Positions 36,209 through 47,618 are shown, counted from the first letter of the stretch. The stretch is 64,000 nucleotides of DNA from UBA7985 sp038141425 (GCA_038141425.1 JAYQIC010000005.1:1-64000), one strand, 5' to 3'. Notes: a model not told the origin generated them from the letters alone. Numbers and translations: made by a program.

Positions 36209-36996
36209 CAGACGACCCCGAACAAAAGCGCAGTGAGCAGGAAATTCGACGCCAGAATGGCAATGGCGCCCGAGACGACAGCCGCCGTCGTCGCCCGGCC
36301 TACACCTTCGGCGCCCGCGCGCGCAGCAAAGCCGTGGTAGCAGCCCATGACCGCGATCAGGTAGCCGAAGCCCGCCGCCTTGATCAGGCCGCTGACCAGG
36401 TCGCCTCCGGTCAGAAAGCGCATGACGTTGCTGATGAACAGCGGCCCGTCAAAGTCCAGCTGTCCCACGGCGACGGCGTAGCCGCCGAGGATGCCGATAA
36501 CGTCGGCGACCAGCACCAGCAGGGGCAGCGACAGCGTGGCGGCGAGAATGCGCGGCGCCACCAGATAGCGCATGGGATCCACCCGCAGCGTGCTTAGTGC
36601 GTCGATCTGCTCGGTCACGCGCATGGCGCCCAGCTCGGCTGCCATGGCCGCGCCCATCCGGCCTGACACCATCAGGCCCGCCAGTACCGGCCCAAGCTCC
36701 CGCGCGATCGACAGGGCTACAACCTGCGGCACGGCGGCTTCGGCGCTGAAACGCTCGAAGCCGGTATGGCTCTGCAGCGCCAGTACCATGCCGGTAAACA
36801 GCGCCGTCAGCCCGCCAACGGGCAGGGAAAAGTAAAAGAACTCCGCCACCTGCGCGACAAAGATGCGCGGATAGAAGGACGGGGTGAACAGCCGCCAGGT
36901 CGCCTGAAACGCGAACAGCGTACGCGCACCCAGGCCTGCGAGCAGCGACAGCAAGCCCGCGCCAATCTGCGCCAATCCGTCGGTTATCCAAGCCAC
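36208..36996 (-). CDS. mlaE: MlaE family lipid ABC transporter permease
   Basis: 262 residues from the GTG at 36996 (VAWITDGLAQIGAGLL). The same frame is open far upstream to 37896 but that stretch is antisense to alr codon positions and does not look like protein. MlaE hallmarks are FTGMVLALQSHTGF, VPQVVALSIARELGPVLAGL, GRMGAAMAAELGAMRVTEQI and the final helices GAIAILASNFLLTALLF. It forms the membrane channel of an Mla-type phospholipid transporter together with MlaF. The group alr-mlaE-mlaF-radA-cvpA is a recurrent alphaproteobacterial string. Confidence 0.93.
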   Translation of the reverse strand: MAWITDGLAQIGAGLLSLLAGLGARTLFAFQATWRLFTPSFYPRIFVAQVAEFFYFSLPVGGLTALFTGMVLALQSHTGFERFSAEAAVPQVVALSIARELGPVLAGLMVSGRMGAAMAAELGAMRVTEQIDALSTLRVDPMRYLVAPRILAATLSLPLLVLVADVIGILGGYAVAVGQLDFDGPLFISNVMRFLTGGDLVSGLIKAAGFGYLIAVMGCYHGFAARAGAEGVGRATTAAVVSGAIAILASNFLLTALLFGVV

Positions 36997-37034
36997 TGTG
37001 CTGCCGCTGTCCTCGTTCGCCCCGTGAGAGTGGT

Positions 37035-38129
37035 CTACGCGCTGAGATAGACCCTTTTCGCCCGGCGCGAAAGGCTGGTCAGGATTTCGTAGTTGATGGT
37101 GCCGGCGCCCTCGGCAAAGCGCTCCAGCGGCAGGTCCGGGCCGATGACGGTGGCCAGCGCGCCAACCCGCTGTAACCCGGACGGCAGGTCGGTCAGGTCG
37201 AGCACCACCGTATCCATGGATACCCGGCCAACCTGCGGCGCCTCGTGGCCGTCGATGGCGACTGAAACACGGTCGGAGGCCGCCCGGGGCCAGCCGTCGG
37301 CGTAGCCCAGCGCCAGCACCCCCAGCACGCTCTCCCGCGTGGTGGTCCACGTGCCGCCGTAGCCCACGGGGCTGCCCGTCGGCACCCGCCGCACCTGGAT
37401 CAGTGGCGCGTGCAGACTGACCACGGGGGTCAGTGGATGTTGCGCGCCGGGGCAGGGGTTGCCACCGTAGAGCGCCACGCCCGGCCGACCCAGTCCGATG
37501 CGGCAGAAATCCTCGCCCAGAAAGTGTCCTGAGCTGTTGATCAGGGAGGCCGTGAAACCCTCCGCGCCGGGTCCGGCCAGTTCCATGGCGGTGGCAAAGG
37601 CCGCCAGCTGGCTGGGGTTGGAGGGCGCGGTCGGGTCTTCTGCTTCGGCCAGATGCGACATGAGCAGGCGCCGGGGTGCAGAGCGCCAGACCTCGCTGTC
37701 GAACAGCGCTGCCGTCGCCTCCGGGCTCAGGCCGAGCCGGTTCATGCCGGTGTCGACGTGGATCACCAGTTCGGCGGGTAGGCTGTTCCGGGCTTGGGAC
37801 CAGACCTGCACCTGCTCCGGCGTGTTGAGCACGGGGGTCAGGCTCTCGCGAGCAAAGGTGGACGGGTCGGACAGGCCTTCGAGCACCCCGATCCACGGCG
37901 CCCCACCAAGAATGGCGCGCAGGCGGCAGCCCTCGTCCAACGTGGCGACGAAAAAGCGCTCGGCCCCCGCCGCCAGCAGCGCCGGGCCGCAGTCTGCCGC
38001 GCCAAGGCCATAGGCGTCGGCTTTGATCACCGCCGCTGAACCGCCTGCACTGCGGGCGTTCAGTGCGCGCCAGTTGTCGGCGATGGCGCCAAGATCGATG
38101 CTCAGAGTGGGTCGAAAATCGTCGGTCAT
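37035..38129 (-). CDS. alr: Alanine racemase
   Basis: 364 residues from ATG 38129 (MTDDFRPTLSIDLGAIADNW). The PLP-binding Lys sits in AAVIKADAYGLGA. A second conserved block is VIHVDTGMNRLGL, and the catalytic Tyr is in SPVGYGGTW. The enzyme makes D-alanine for peptidoglycan. A long in-frame extension to 38342 has low-complexity Arg/Ser content and is not part of the protein. Eleven bases separate it from the upstream gene. Intact. Confidence 0.96.
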   Translation of the reverse strand: MTDDFRPTLSIDLGAIADNWRALNARSAGGSAAVIKADAYGLGAADCGPALLAAGAERFFVATLDEGCRLRAILGGAPWIGVLEGLSDPSTFARESLTPVLNTPEQVQVWSQARNSLPAELVIHVDTGMNRLGLSPEATAALFDSEVWRSAPRRLLMSHLAEAEDPTAPSNPSQLAAFATAMELAGPGAEGFTASLINSSGHFLGEDFCRIGLGRPGVALYGGNPCPGAQHPLTPVVSLHAPLIQVRRVPTGSPVGYGGTWTTTRESVLGVLALGYADGWPRAASDRVSVAIDGHEAPQVGRVSMDTVVLDLTDLPSGLQRVGALATVIGPDLPLERFAEGAGTINYEILTSLSRRAKRVYLSA

Positions 38130-38139
38130 GGGCGACAGT

Positions 38140-38679
38140 CTAGGCGGAATCGGGGATTGGATCGACAAAACAAAACTGCCCCGGGAAGTCCCATTCGATG
38201 AACAGGCCGTTCCAGGTATCGACGAACCCACGGATGCGGACTTCGCGCCCCAGCCAGCTTTCCGGATCGGGCCAGTAGCGCCGGACGGTCCGCAGCGCCT
38301 GCCCCTGCAGCGAGGCGGTGAAATCAGTCTGGTAGTCCGCACCGAAGTTCAGGAACCAGCGCTCCTGGCCTTCGAACACGTCCAGCAACCGGCCTTCGAC
38401 CTGCAGGAAGGGTGCGGGCGGCGTCACCTGCGCGGCCAGCGCCTCGGCGCGGTGTACGGTGCCCTCGGCTTCGTCGCAGGGCATAGGGAAACGATCGTCG
38501 CCCGACCAGTCCAGCGCCCCGAAGCGCGCCATCAGCGCACCGCGAAGGTCATTGGCCTCCGGCGTGGGTTCGGCCGTGGCCGCACCGGCTAGCCAGAGGC
38601 ACCCTGAAAACGCTAGGGTGAGGATGGCTTTAGCGGAAGGACCGGGATCATTGAACAAAGACGCGAACAACGGACGCAC
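38140..38679 (-). CDS. Exported protein with OB/SNase-like domain, probably non-nuclease
   Basis: 179 residues. A hydrophobic leader (AKAILTLAFSGCLWLAGAATA) suggests export. The mature part has EGRLLDVFEGQERWFLNFGA followed by DYQTDFTASL and later WLGREVRIRGFVDTWNGLFI, a pattern seen in thermonuclease-like OB folds. I do not see the catalytic Arg/Glu/Asp set of staphylococcal nuclease, so nuclease activity is unlikely. The assigned ATG at 38679 places the first 10 codons over the start of divergent polA (TTG 38651), so promoters or leaders overlap. Family call is tentative. Confidence 0.7.
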   Translation of the reverse strand: MRPLFASLFNDPGPSAKAILTLAFSGCLWLAGAATAEPTPEANDLRGALMARFGALDWSGDDRFPMPCDEAEGTVHRAEALAAQVTPPAPFLQVEGRLLDVFEGQERWFLNFGADYQTDFTASLQGQALRTVRRYWPDPESWLGREVRIRGFVDTWNGLFIEWDFPGQFCFVDPIPDSA

Positions 38680-41474
38680 ACTCTATCTGGTTGACGGCTC
38701 AGCCTACATCTTCCGGGCTTACCACGCTTTGCCGCCCTTGACCCGTTCTGATGGCATGCCGGTCGGCGCTGTGCGTGGGTTCATGACCATGATGCTGCGG
38801 CTGGTCGAAGACCATGCGCGCGACTACTTCGCCGTCATTTTCGACGCCAGCGGTGTCACCTTCCGCAACGACATCTACGATCAGTACAAGGCCAACCGCG
38901 ACGCCCCGCCGGAGGATCTGAAGCCGCAGTTCGGGCTGGTCCGTGACGCGACCCGTGCCCTCAACCTCTCTTGTATCGAGAAAGACGGCTTCGAAGCCGA
39001 CGACATCATCGCCACCTATGCGCGGCAAGGCGCGGCAGCCGGTCTGGATGTGGTGATTGTCAGTTCGGACAAGGACCTGATGCAGCTGGTCGACGACCGC
39101 ATCTGCATGCTCGACCCGATGAAGCAGAAGCGGCTTTACCATGACGACGTGGTGGAGAAGTTCGGCGTCGGCCCCGACCGCGTGGTGGACGTGCAGTCGC
39201 TGGCTGGCGACAGCGTCGATAACGTCCCTGGGGTGCCGGGGATCGGGGTGAAGACCGCCGCGCTGCTCATCAACGAATACGGCGATCTCGACGCGCTGCT
39301 GGCACGGGCAGGCGAAATCAAGCAGCCCAAGCGCCGCGAAAACCTGATCGAATTTGCCGACCTCGCGCGGGTTTCACGCGATCTGGTGCTTCTGGACGAG
39401 GCTGTGCCGGACCTGCCCGACCTCGAAGATCTGCGCCACGAGGCCCACGACGCCGAAACGCTTCGAACCTTCCTTGAGGCGATGGAGTTTAAGTCCATCG
39501 CCCAGCGGCTGGGGATGGAAGTTGCTGCGCCGGCCGGCAATGCCGGCATGGCGGCGGGGTCGACCGGACCCGCTCCGGTGGCGGGCGCCGGGCGTGAAGA
39601 CGTAGCAGCGGCGAGCGCCGATGTCGAACCGGCCATCGCTGACAACAAATATGAGCTGGTGACCTCGGTCGAGGCGCTGGAGGGCTGGATCGCCCGCGCT
39701 GAGGCCGTGCGGCTGGTGGCCTTCGACACCGAAACCACCTCGCTGGACCAGCAGCAGGCCGAATTGGTCGGGGTGTCGCTGTGCGTGGAACCCGGTGAGG
39801 CCTGCTACATCCCGCTGACCCATCGCACCGCCGACCTGATCGCCGAGATGCCCGAGCAGATCGCCCTGTCCGAAGCGCTGCCCCGGCTCAAGGCGCTGCT
39901 GGAAAACCCGGCGGTGATGAAGGTCGCCCATAACGCCAAGTACGACCTCGCCGTGCTTCGGCACAGCGACATCCACGTCACGCCCGTCGACGATTCCATG
40001 CTGCTCAGCTTTGTGCTCGACGGCGGTAAGCACAACCACGGCCTCGACGAGCTGTCCCAGCGGATGCTCGGTCACCAGACCATCCCCTACAAGGAGGTTG
40101 CCGGGGTGGGGAAGGCGCAGGTGACCTTCGACTACGTGCCGCTGGACAAGGCGCTCGACTACGCCGCCGAGGACGCGGATATCGCCATGCGGCTGTACCG
40201 GCGACTGAAGGCCCGACTGGTGCCGGAGAAAATGACCACGCTCTACCAGACCATGGAGCGACCGCTGATCGACATTCTGGTCGACATGGAGCGAGCCGGG
40301 ATCAAAGTCGACCCGCAGATCCTCTCGCGCATGTCCTCCGAGTTCAGTCAGGACAGTGCCCGGCTCGAAGACGAGATTTACGCGCTGGCCGGAGAGCCCT
40401 TCAACATCGCCTCGCCCAAGCAGATGGGCGAGATCCTGTTCGGCAAACTGGGGCTGCCGGGGGGCAAGAAAACCGGCAAGACCGGCGCCTATTCCACCGG
40501 CGCCGACGTGCTCGAAGGCCTTGCCGCGCAGGGGCACGCGCTGCCGCGTTCCATCCTCGACTGGCGGCAGGTGAACAAGCTGCGCTCGACCTATACCGAC
40601 GCGCTCCAGCACCAGATCAACCCGCGCACCGGGCGGGTGCACACGTCCTACGCCATGACCGGCGCCCAGACCGGGCGGCTGTCATCGACCGATCCGAACC
40701 TGCAGAACATTCCGGTGCGGACCGAAGCAGGGCGCAAGATCCGCTCCGCCTTCATCGCCGAGCCCGGCTGCAAGCTGGTCTCGATCGACTATTCGCAGAT
40801 CGAGCTGCGGCTGACCGCGCACATGGCCGAGGAAGAAACCCTGCGGCAGGCCTTCCGCGACGGCCTCGACATTCACGCGATGACGGCCAGCCAGGTCTTC
40901 GGGGTGCCGATCGAGGGCATGGACCCCATGGTCCGACGCAACGCCAAGGCGATCAACTTCGGCATCATCTATGGTATTTCCGCCTTTGGACTGGCCAACA
41001 ACCTCGGGATTTCCAACGCTGAGGCCAAGGACTTCATCGACCAGTACTTCGAGCGCTTCCCCGGTATCCGGCACTTCATGGAGCGCGCCAAGCTGTTCGG
41101 GCGCGACAATGGCTATGTCGAGACCCTGTTCGGGCGCAAAATCCACCTCAAGGGCATCGCCGACAAGAACTTTGCCCAGCGCGGTTTCGCCGAGCGGCAG
41201 GCGATCAACGCCCCGATTCAAGGGGACGGCGGCGGATATCATCAAGCGCGCCATGTTGCGCATGCCCGCCGCGCTGGATGCAGCAGGGCTGAGCGCAAAA
41301 ATGCTGCTGCAGGTGCATGACGAACTGATTTTCGAGGCGCCGGAAGCCGAGACCGAGGCGCTGGTTGCCACCGCGCGGGAGGTCATGGAAAACGCCTGCG
41401 CGCCAGTGGTGGAACTGGCCGTGCCGCTGGTGGCCGACGCCGGAATTGCTGACAACTGGATGGAGGCGCACTGA
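38651..41474 (+). CDS. polA: DNA polymerase I (one frameshift near the end)
   Basis: About 940 residues from a TTG at 38651, with GGAAGGA nine bases before. Three domains are intact: the 5'-nuclease (TLYLVDGSAYIFRAYHAL, GFEADDIIATYA), the 3'-5' exonuclease (VAFDTETTSLDQQ near residue 358, so proofreading should be active), and the family A polymerase (SIDYSQIELRLTAHMA, RRNAKAINFGIIYG, QVHDELIFE). One extra G in GGGG 41222-41225 breaks the frame shortly after NAPIQG. The remaining 85 residues continue to 41474. It fills repair gaps and removes RNA primers. Confidence 0.96.
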
Positions 41475-41477
41475 CCC

Positions 41478-42104
41478 ATGGCTGAGAACAAGGGCGCCGC
41501 CCAGAAAAATCAGGCCTACGCCATCAGCGATGTCGAGGGCACCCGCAAGCTCTACGCCGACTGGGCGACGACCTATGACGCGGATACCACTGAGGGCATG
41601 GGCTACGTCGCGCCGGACGTGGTGGCCGAGCTGGCAGCCGAGTTTCTGGATAAGGGCACGCCGGTGCTCGACCTCGCCTGCGGGACGGGGCAGCTGGGTG
41701 TGCATCTGCGGCGGCTGGGTTTTTCGACCATCGACGGTCTGGACCTGAGCCCGGAGATGCTGGCTGTCGCCGAGGATCTGGGCATCTATCGCAGTCTGGG
41801 TGAAATCGACATGACCCAGCCCTATCCGCTGAAGGAGGCCAGCGTCGAGGCCCTGACCTGCTGCGGTATTTTCGGCCCGTCCGTCATCGGTCCCGAGCAT
41901 TTGGCGTTTCTGGCGCCGCCCATGGTGTCCGGTGCGCGCGCGGTGATTTCGATCAATGGCAAGGGCTACGAGGAGCGGCCTTTCGAAGACGCGCTGGAGG
42001 CGTTGTTCGACGACGGCCTGTTCCGTGAGATCTATCGTGGGTTCAACGACTATCTGCCCAAGGAAGGCATCGACGCCCTGTATCTGGTGCTCGAGCGCTT
42101 CTGA
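41478..42104 (+). CDS. Class I SAM-dependent methyltransferase
   Basis: 208 residues. Motif I VLDLACGTGQLGVHLRRLGF, then the acidic end of strand 2 in GLDLSPEMLAVA, identify a Rossmann-fold methyltransferase. A conserved N-terminal helix (LYADWATTYDADTTEGMGYV) resembles the Williams-Beuren region methyltransferase-like (WBSCR27/METTL27) group, whose substrate is unknown. The gene starts three bases after the polA stop and is probably co-transcribed. It is followed by a 16-bp palindrome. Confidence 0.88.
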   Translation: MAENKGAAQKNQAYAISDVEGTRKLYADWATTYDADTTEGMGYVAPDVVAELAAEFLDKGTPVLDLACGTGQLGVHLRRLGFSTIDGLDLSPEMLAVAEDLGIYRSLGEIDMTQPYPLKEASVEALTCCGIFGPSVIGPEHLAFLAPPMVSGARAVISINGKGYEERPFEDALEALFDDGLFREIYRGFNDYLPKEGIDALYLVLERF

Positions 42105-42108
42105 TCGG

Positions 42109-42124
42109 CGCATGCGCATGCGCA
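42109..42124. repeat. 16-bp perfect palindrome
   Basis: GCGCATGCGCATGCGC, five bases after the methyltransferase stop. It is its own reverse complement and also a GCATGC tandem. It could be a pause hairpin or a recognition site. The rest of 42125-42310 contains two short GC-rich inverted repeats (around 42275-42292 and 42297-42313) that could end the minus-strand gene transcript. No gene seen. Confidence 0.6.
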
Positions 42125-42310
42125 GGCGGCTTCGGGGCTGTCGGGTCTGACGTTTAAGGTTTGGTACAAGATAGAGGGGCAGGCACGCTCAGGCAGGTCT
42201 GAGTGGGCATTCAGACCGCCCCGCCGCCACCGGCGGCGAACCGCGCGGTGTGGCGTTGAGCGTACCCGCCCCTGACCCCACAAAGTGGGTCGCCGATCCC
42301 GACGGGGGGA

Positions 42311-45300
42311 TCAGAACTTGGCTACTGCGTTCAGGAACAGACCATGCTTGTCGAACGACACGTTCGTCAGGTCATCGTCAAAGGAGCCAAAGTTGTAGCC
42401 GCCACCGACCTTGAGGTTATCGCCCATATGCCGGTAGACGGCGGCGAGGGCCCCATAGCGGATCGCGTGCTGGCCGCTGTTGCCGACATTCCCCTGGTAC
42501 ATGACCCGGAGCAGGGCATCCCAGTTCTTGACCACGTGCCAGTCGAGGCGACCGACCGCGAGGTGAAACCCGAACCAGTCGTTACAGGTCCGGCAGGACG
42601 TGACTTACCGATCTTGGCAGATATGCTTCGTCAGCTGGAAGATGGCGTCGGACCGATAGGCTGCGCTGGCGGTAGTCAGCCTGACGCGCACCCGGTGACC
42701 ACTTGCTGCCGGGTGGGCAGGTCGTAGAGCACCGTCCCGCGGACCAGCATGTTGAGCCGGTCGTGGTCGATCGGGCGGTAGGCCGCGCCGATGGAGCCTT
42801 CGACGAAGTGCCGTCCTCGAAGTTGCCGTTGAACTGCGAGAAGGCAACAGCCGCATCGGCAATCAGGCGCCAGTTGGGCGTCAGGGACACGGAGCTGTCC
42901 GCCTTGAGGATCAGGGTGGCGCGGGTGTCGACCTTGCCATCGCTGTCCAGATCCTGCGAGCTTTCCTCCCAGCAATTCCGCCGCTGCCCCGGACAGGTTT
43001 TCCTGGCTGAAGCGGCCCTTGAGGGTACCCGCGGCGGTTGAGGAAGGGGTTGTCCGCTCCGGCTGCTGCGGTCTGGTCCTTACGCACCTGACCGATTTCA
43101 CCGGAGAAGCCGAAGCTCAGTGCCTGAGTCGGGGCATAGTTCACCCCAAAGGCGTGCTGCAGAGTGTTGATCGACTGCCCGGCATGGCCGACGGTTTCGT
43201 TGACGAAGTCAACGCCACTGTCAAATCGCGCCTTGGCGCCGAAGTTCATGGTGCCGCCGATCTGGCCCGCGCCGGTGCCGGCGTTGGTCCGGCTTGCGAG
43301 TTCATAAGCCGCATTCAGCCGCAGGAAGTCGTTGACGGTGACATCTGTACCGACCGATGCGAACAGGCGTTCACTCAGCGGCGTGGTGCTGCCGTTTTCG
43401 AAATCCGTACCGACCGAGCCTTTGATGGCGAAATTCTCGTTCAGCTGGGCTGAGCCCTTGAAGCCGACCCGGCCACCATTGGTGCCGCTGACGTTGCTCA
43501 GGTCGTACTGTCCGAAGGCACCGACCCGGATATCGCCAAAGGTTGCACCGATATCGGCGCCGAACGTGCTCGACCCTTCGGTCTGTACACCGGCTTCGGC
43601 GGTATCGGTGAAGCCAAGGCCAAGGCCGGCATCGATGTTGCGGATCTGACCACGGGCATCGACGTTGAACCGGCGCTTTTCGCTGTCCTGCGTGATGTTG
43701 TTGGTCTGGTCGAACCGGGCGCTGAAGGTCAGCGGACCGGCTGGGGCCGTCAGCGACCCGCCAATCTGGTTAACCTCGTCTGGCGTGTAGGCCGAGGCAC
43801 CGGCGAAGCCCGCATCGCGGTGCTGGTAGTAGGCCGTTGCCCGCGCCTTGACCGGCAGTCCGAAGTCATCAGCCGCGAAGGAGGCTTCGAGGCGGAAACC
43901 GCCGTCGCCGTTCAGGCCGCTGTTCGGATTGACGCTCAGCTCGACGTCGTTGCCATCGGCGGAGGTTGCGGCGATCAGGGCGCCTTCACCCCCGGAGATG
44001 GTGGCGTCAAAGCCGGCGAAGTCGCCGATCAGCTCCAGCGTGTTGCCGGTCAGGCTGAAGTCCTCATCGCGCACCAGCACCTTGCTGCCGGTTTCTTCAC
44101 CCGACACCAGATCCCGGGTCCGGATTACCACGACCAGGTCGTCCGCGTTGTTGAGGTCGCCGACAATGGTCAGAGGAGAGCCATCGGGGGTCAGGGTCTG
44201 CATCTGTGCCGGGCCGGTGTTGGCATCGACAAAGTAACCCCCGTCGAGCGAGCCGAAGGTCACCCGAGGGTCACCCGTGGACTGCGCAATTTCAGCACGG
44301 ATATAGGTGTTCCCGCGCACGGCGAGGGTGGCATCGGCCTCGATCAGCTGCTTGTCGATCAGGCCGCGGCGGTCGATGACCGCAGTGGCGCCGACGTTGA
44401 GGTAACGCCCGGCCCAGGCCGAAACCCGGCCGCCGTAGAACAGCTCGTCGAGGTTCGCACCAACAGGCGCGTAGTCGTACTCGGTGACAAGGTAGACCTG
44501 GTCGCCGTTAAGACCGCTGCCGAAGCTGACGATGTAGCCATCGTCGACCGTGGAGGGCAGGGGCTCTTCGAGGATAATCCGCCCCTGAATGTAGTCGATA
44601 TCGTAGTCTTCGCCGTAGATCAGCTCACGACGGCTCTTGATACCACCGTTGAAGGGATCACGGACTTCGACCGTCAGCTTCTCGCCGCCGACCACGAGGT
44701 CCTGAACGACAAAGAAGTAAGACCGAATTGCCCGTGCCACGGAACTCATCCCGGTGTGGGATCGTGCCCTGCTGAGCGATAAAACCGTCCACGGAGAAGT
44801 AGGGGTCGCCGTTGCCGGTCGAGGCCTCAGTGCGGTACTTGAGCTGCCCGCCGTAGAGGGAACGAGAAACCCGCGCGAACTCGGTCCCGGTGATGTTGGT
44901 CGAGAAGTTACCCCAGAGAACCTGACTGCTGCCCTTCTCCACTTTGACGTAGAACTTGCCCTGAGACGGGGTTTCGTCAGTGATGGTCGAATCATCACCA
45001 AAGGTGGTGTAGGTGCGGTCGTCGTCGATCCGGTCGATCAGCTTCGACGGGTCCTTGTCGAGGAAATTGGTAAACAGCTCGCCGATACTGGACTCGCCCG
45101 TATCCGCCTGCGCGGTCACGAACACGTCGCCGAACAGCTTACCCTTCATGAAGCCAGCCAAGCGGGCGTTGGTGGACAGATTGCTGCCCAGCCCGCCGTT
45201 GGCGCCGACCAGCTCGGTCGGTCCGTTCGCGGCCTGCGTCCCGACGGTCAGATCGCCCAGAGCAACGTAGAAGAAGTCCTGATCCGGGATGTACAGGTTA

Positions 45301-46175
45301 CGCTGGAATTCCAGTCCGCGTGCGTTCTCGTCGAGCACCGCAACAGTGACGTTGTGCGCGCCCGAGGGCAGCAGCTGTTCGGTCACGAACTTACGCCCGT
45401 TGTCCACCGGCACCGGCAGTCCGAGCACGTACACCGACGTACCCAGTGGAACGCTGTCGCCGAAGACAGTCACGGTGCCGCCACTGACCGGAATGTTGGA
45501 CTTGGCCAGCGCGTTCTGGCCGTAGCCTGCGTTCTGGATGTCCTCGTTTTCTTCTTGATCATGGTCGCGGCTGAACAGCTTCAGGCGCTGGGGTACGGTT
45601 TCATCGATCCGATTGCGGCTGTTATACAGGCGCAGCAGGTACTGCATGTCACCGGTCGCCCGCTCCGGGACGGTCCAGCCGACCGAGCGACCGCCCTTGA
45701 GCGGCAGAACGGCCAATGGACGCCCATCGGTCGATACATCGGATGCAAATACACGTATTTCAGCCCGACGGACAAAGGCGCCGTAGTTCCAGTATGGCGT
45801 GAAAACCACTTCCTCACCGACTCAGCTCCGGCCTTATTGGCCTGAAGATTGGCGGCCTTCTCCAACCGGAGACCATCGAAGGTCACCTGGATGTCCATGC
45901 GGTCGAAAGCGACGTCCACGGTACGCTGATCGTCTTCGGCCGTGCCCAACGAGCCGTCGATCGGTACACCGTCAACAGAAATCTGGAATGGAAGTCCATT
46001 CGGAATATCGCGGCCGGTACCCAGCCATTCTTGTTCCTGGTTCGGGGCAAGGGATGTGTAATTCACACCGCTATTCTGCGCCCCAGCCCCGGAACCAAGG
46101 GACAAAAGTCCCATCAGAGAGATCGCACCGGCACACGCCAGCCGAGCCCTCTTGGCCAAAAACTGTCTAATCATT
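42311..46175 (-). CDS. Very large outer-membrane beta-barrel protein (many frameshifts in 3' part)
   Basis: Coding signal is continuous for about 1285 residues. The ATG at 46175 has GAGGA seven bases upstream and is followed by a signal peptide (RLACAGAISLMGLLSLGSGA, AQ). The N-terminal 400 residues include Ig-like or carbohydrate-binding-like strands. The rest alternates short amphipathic strands typical of transmembrane barrels and ends GYNFGSFDDDLTNVSFDKHG then FLNAVAKF, with the terminal Phe recognised by BAM. Breaks occur near 45815, 44733 (CCC), 43024, 42965 and several times below 42850. It matches a large surface-protein family in proteobacteria, related in its C-terminal barrel to DUF11-type proteins. 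Function unknown. Confidence 0.82.
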
Positions 46176-46430
46176 ACTCGTTCCTCACCACTTTTCAGTG
46201 GCCAAATAATTTTTTTACGTCGGCCTTTTTGGCCGTAGTATTTTGGTTGCCTTTTCTGGCTTAGTGCCTTGACTGCAACCTGTGAGCCATGGCGAAGCCT
46301 TTCGGGGCAAGACCGACGGCGCAACCTCTGTGCCAAAGGATAGAAATAAAAATAAATCTGAGAGAAGCAGGCGTGGATAATGAACGAGTCCACTGAGCAT
46401 CAGACCGAAAACAGAAGAAAAAACTAATTA
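46176..46430. promoter_or_regulatory. AT-rich divergent promoter region
   Basis: 255 bases between the divergent outer-membrane gene and the aminotransferase. It is markedly AT-rich against the window. A CGGCC (46221-46225) / GGCCG (46231-46235) stem with a T5 loop lies in the leader of the outer-membrane gene. Promoters for both genes are expected. I could not fix -10/-35 boxes. Confidence 0.5.
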
Positions 46431-47618
46431 ATGAGCGATAAACAGACAAAAATGCTGGCATCCAGCGCTGCGCAGCTTGAAACCGAAAGCGCCTTTGACG
46501 TTCTTTCCCGGGCGCAGAAAAGAGCGGCTGCGGGACATCCGGTCATCAATCTCGGCATCGGTCAGCCAGATTTCCAAACTTCGGCGTATATTGTTGAGGC
46601 TGCAGTAAAGGCCCTTCGTGACGGTCAGCACGGTTACACCGCCGCGCCTGGAACCGCAGAGCTCAGGACGGGGGTGGCGGCCTACTACGACCGTTTCTTC
46701 GGTCTCGCCGTTGACCCGGACAGCGTGCTGGTCGTGCCCGGTGGAAAGGTCACCATGGCCTTTGCCATGATGCTGCTGGGTGAAGCGGGCCGGGAGATCC
46801 TTTACCCCGACCCCGGATTTCCGATCTACCGCTCCATGGCGGGTTACAGCGGCGCGCGACCCGTTCCCTACGCCCTGCACGAGGAAAAGGGCTTCAGCTT
46901 CAGCGCCGATGAAATCCTCGACCGCGTCAATGACAACACCCGGCTGATCATCCTCAACAGCCCCGGCAACCCGACGGGCGGCAGCAATCTCGAGGGCGAA
47001 GTCGAAGCGCTGGCCCGGGGGTTGGAGGCGTTCCCGAACTGCGCCGTGCTGTCGGATGAGATTTACTCACGGCTGTATTTCGATGGCGCCAGCCACCTGA
47101 GCCTGCTGCGCTTCGAAGCGCTGCGCGACCGCCTGATTGTGCTCGACGGCTGGTCCAAGACCTATGCCATGACCGGCTGGCGGCTGGGTTGGGGCATCTG
47201 GCCGGCGTCGATGATCGGGGCGGCGACCAAGCTGGCCATCAATATTCACAGCTGCGTCAACGCCCCGGCGCAGGCTGCAGCGCTGGCGGCGCTGGAAGGC
47301 CCGCAGGATGATGTCGAGACTATGCGGGCAGCGTTTCAGGCCCGGCGCGACCTGATCCACGCCCGGTTGAACGCGCTGCCCGGGGTCACGGCGGCGCGGC
47401 CCAAGGGGGCCTTCTATGCCTTTCCCAATATCACGGGTCTGGGGCTGAGCGCGCAGCAGGTGCAGGATCAGTGGCTGGAGGACCTCAACGTGGCCGCGAT
47501 TGCAGGCACGTCCTTCGGCGCGGCGGGTGAGGGCTACGTTCGGCTGTCCTTTGCCAATTCAGCGGAGAATATCGAGGCGGCGCTCGACCGTATCGAGGGC
47601 TGGGTCAGGCGGCTTTGA
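46431..47618 (+). CDS. Class I/II pyridoxal-phosphate aminotransferase
   Basis: 395 residues of fold type I. Landmarks are INLGIGQPDF, YTAAPGTAELR, ILNSPGNPTGG, LSDEIYSRLYFDG and the PLP-Lys in DGWSKTYAMTGWRLGW, as in aspartate/aromatic aminotransferases of the AspC/AatA type. The substrate cannot be fixed. No clear Shine-Dalgarno precedes the ATG. The 3' end overlaps the convergent cold-shock gene by 14 bases. Intact. Confidence 0.93.
   Translation: MSDKQTKMLASSAAQLETESAFDVLSRAQKRAAAGHPVINLGIGQPDFQTSAYIVEAAVKALRDGQHGYTAAPGTAELRTGVAAYYDRFFGLAVDPDSVLVVPGGKVTMAFAMMLLGEAGREILYPDPGFPIYRSMAGYSGARPVPYALHEEKGFSFSADEILDRVNDNTRLIILNSPGNPTGGSNLEGEVEALARGLEAFPNCAVLSDEIYSRLYFDGASHLSLLRFEALRDRLIVLDGWSKTYAMTGWRLGWGIWPASMIGAATKLAINIHSCVNAPAQAAALAALEGPQDDVETMRAAFQARRDLIHARLNALPGVTAARPKGAFYAFPNITGLGLSAQQVQDQWLEDLNVAAIAGTSFGAAGEGYVRLSFANSAENIEAALDRIEGWVRRL

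Noticed and set aside
36208..37896. 562-residue frame seeming to extend mlaE upstream
   Set aside because: The extra 300 codons are an antiparallel-frame shadow of alr with Arg/Gly/Ala-rich content. MlaE homology begins at the GTG at 36996.
46366..46382. GTGGATAA sequence resembling a DnaA box near 46375
   Set aside because: Single copy with one mismatch, no cluster of boxes. Nothing supports an origin here, or near dnaN.
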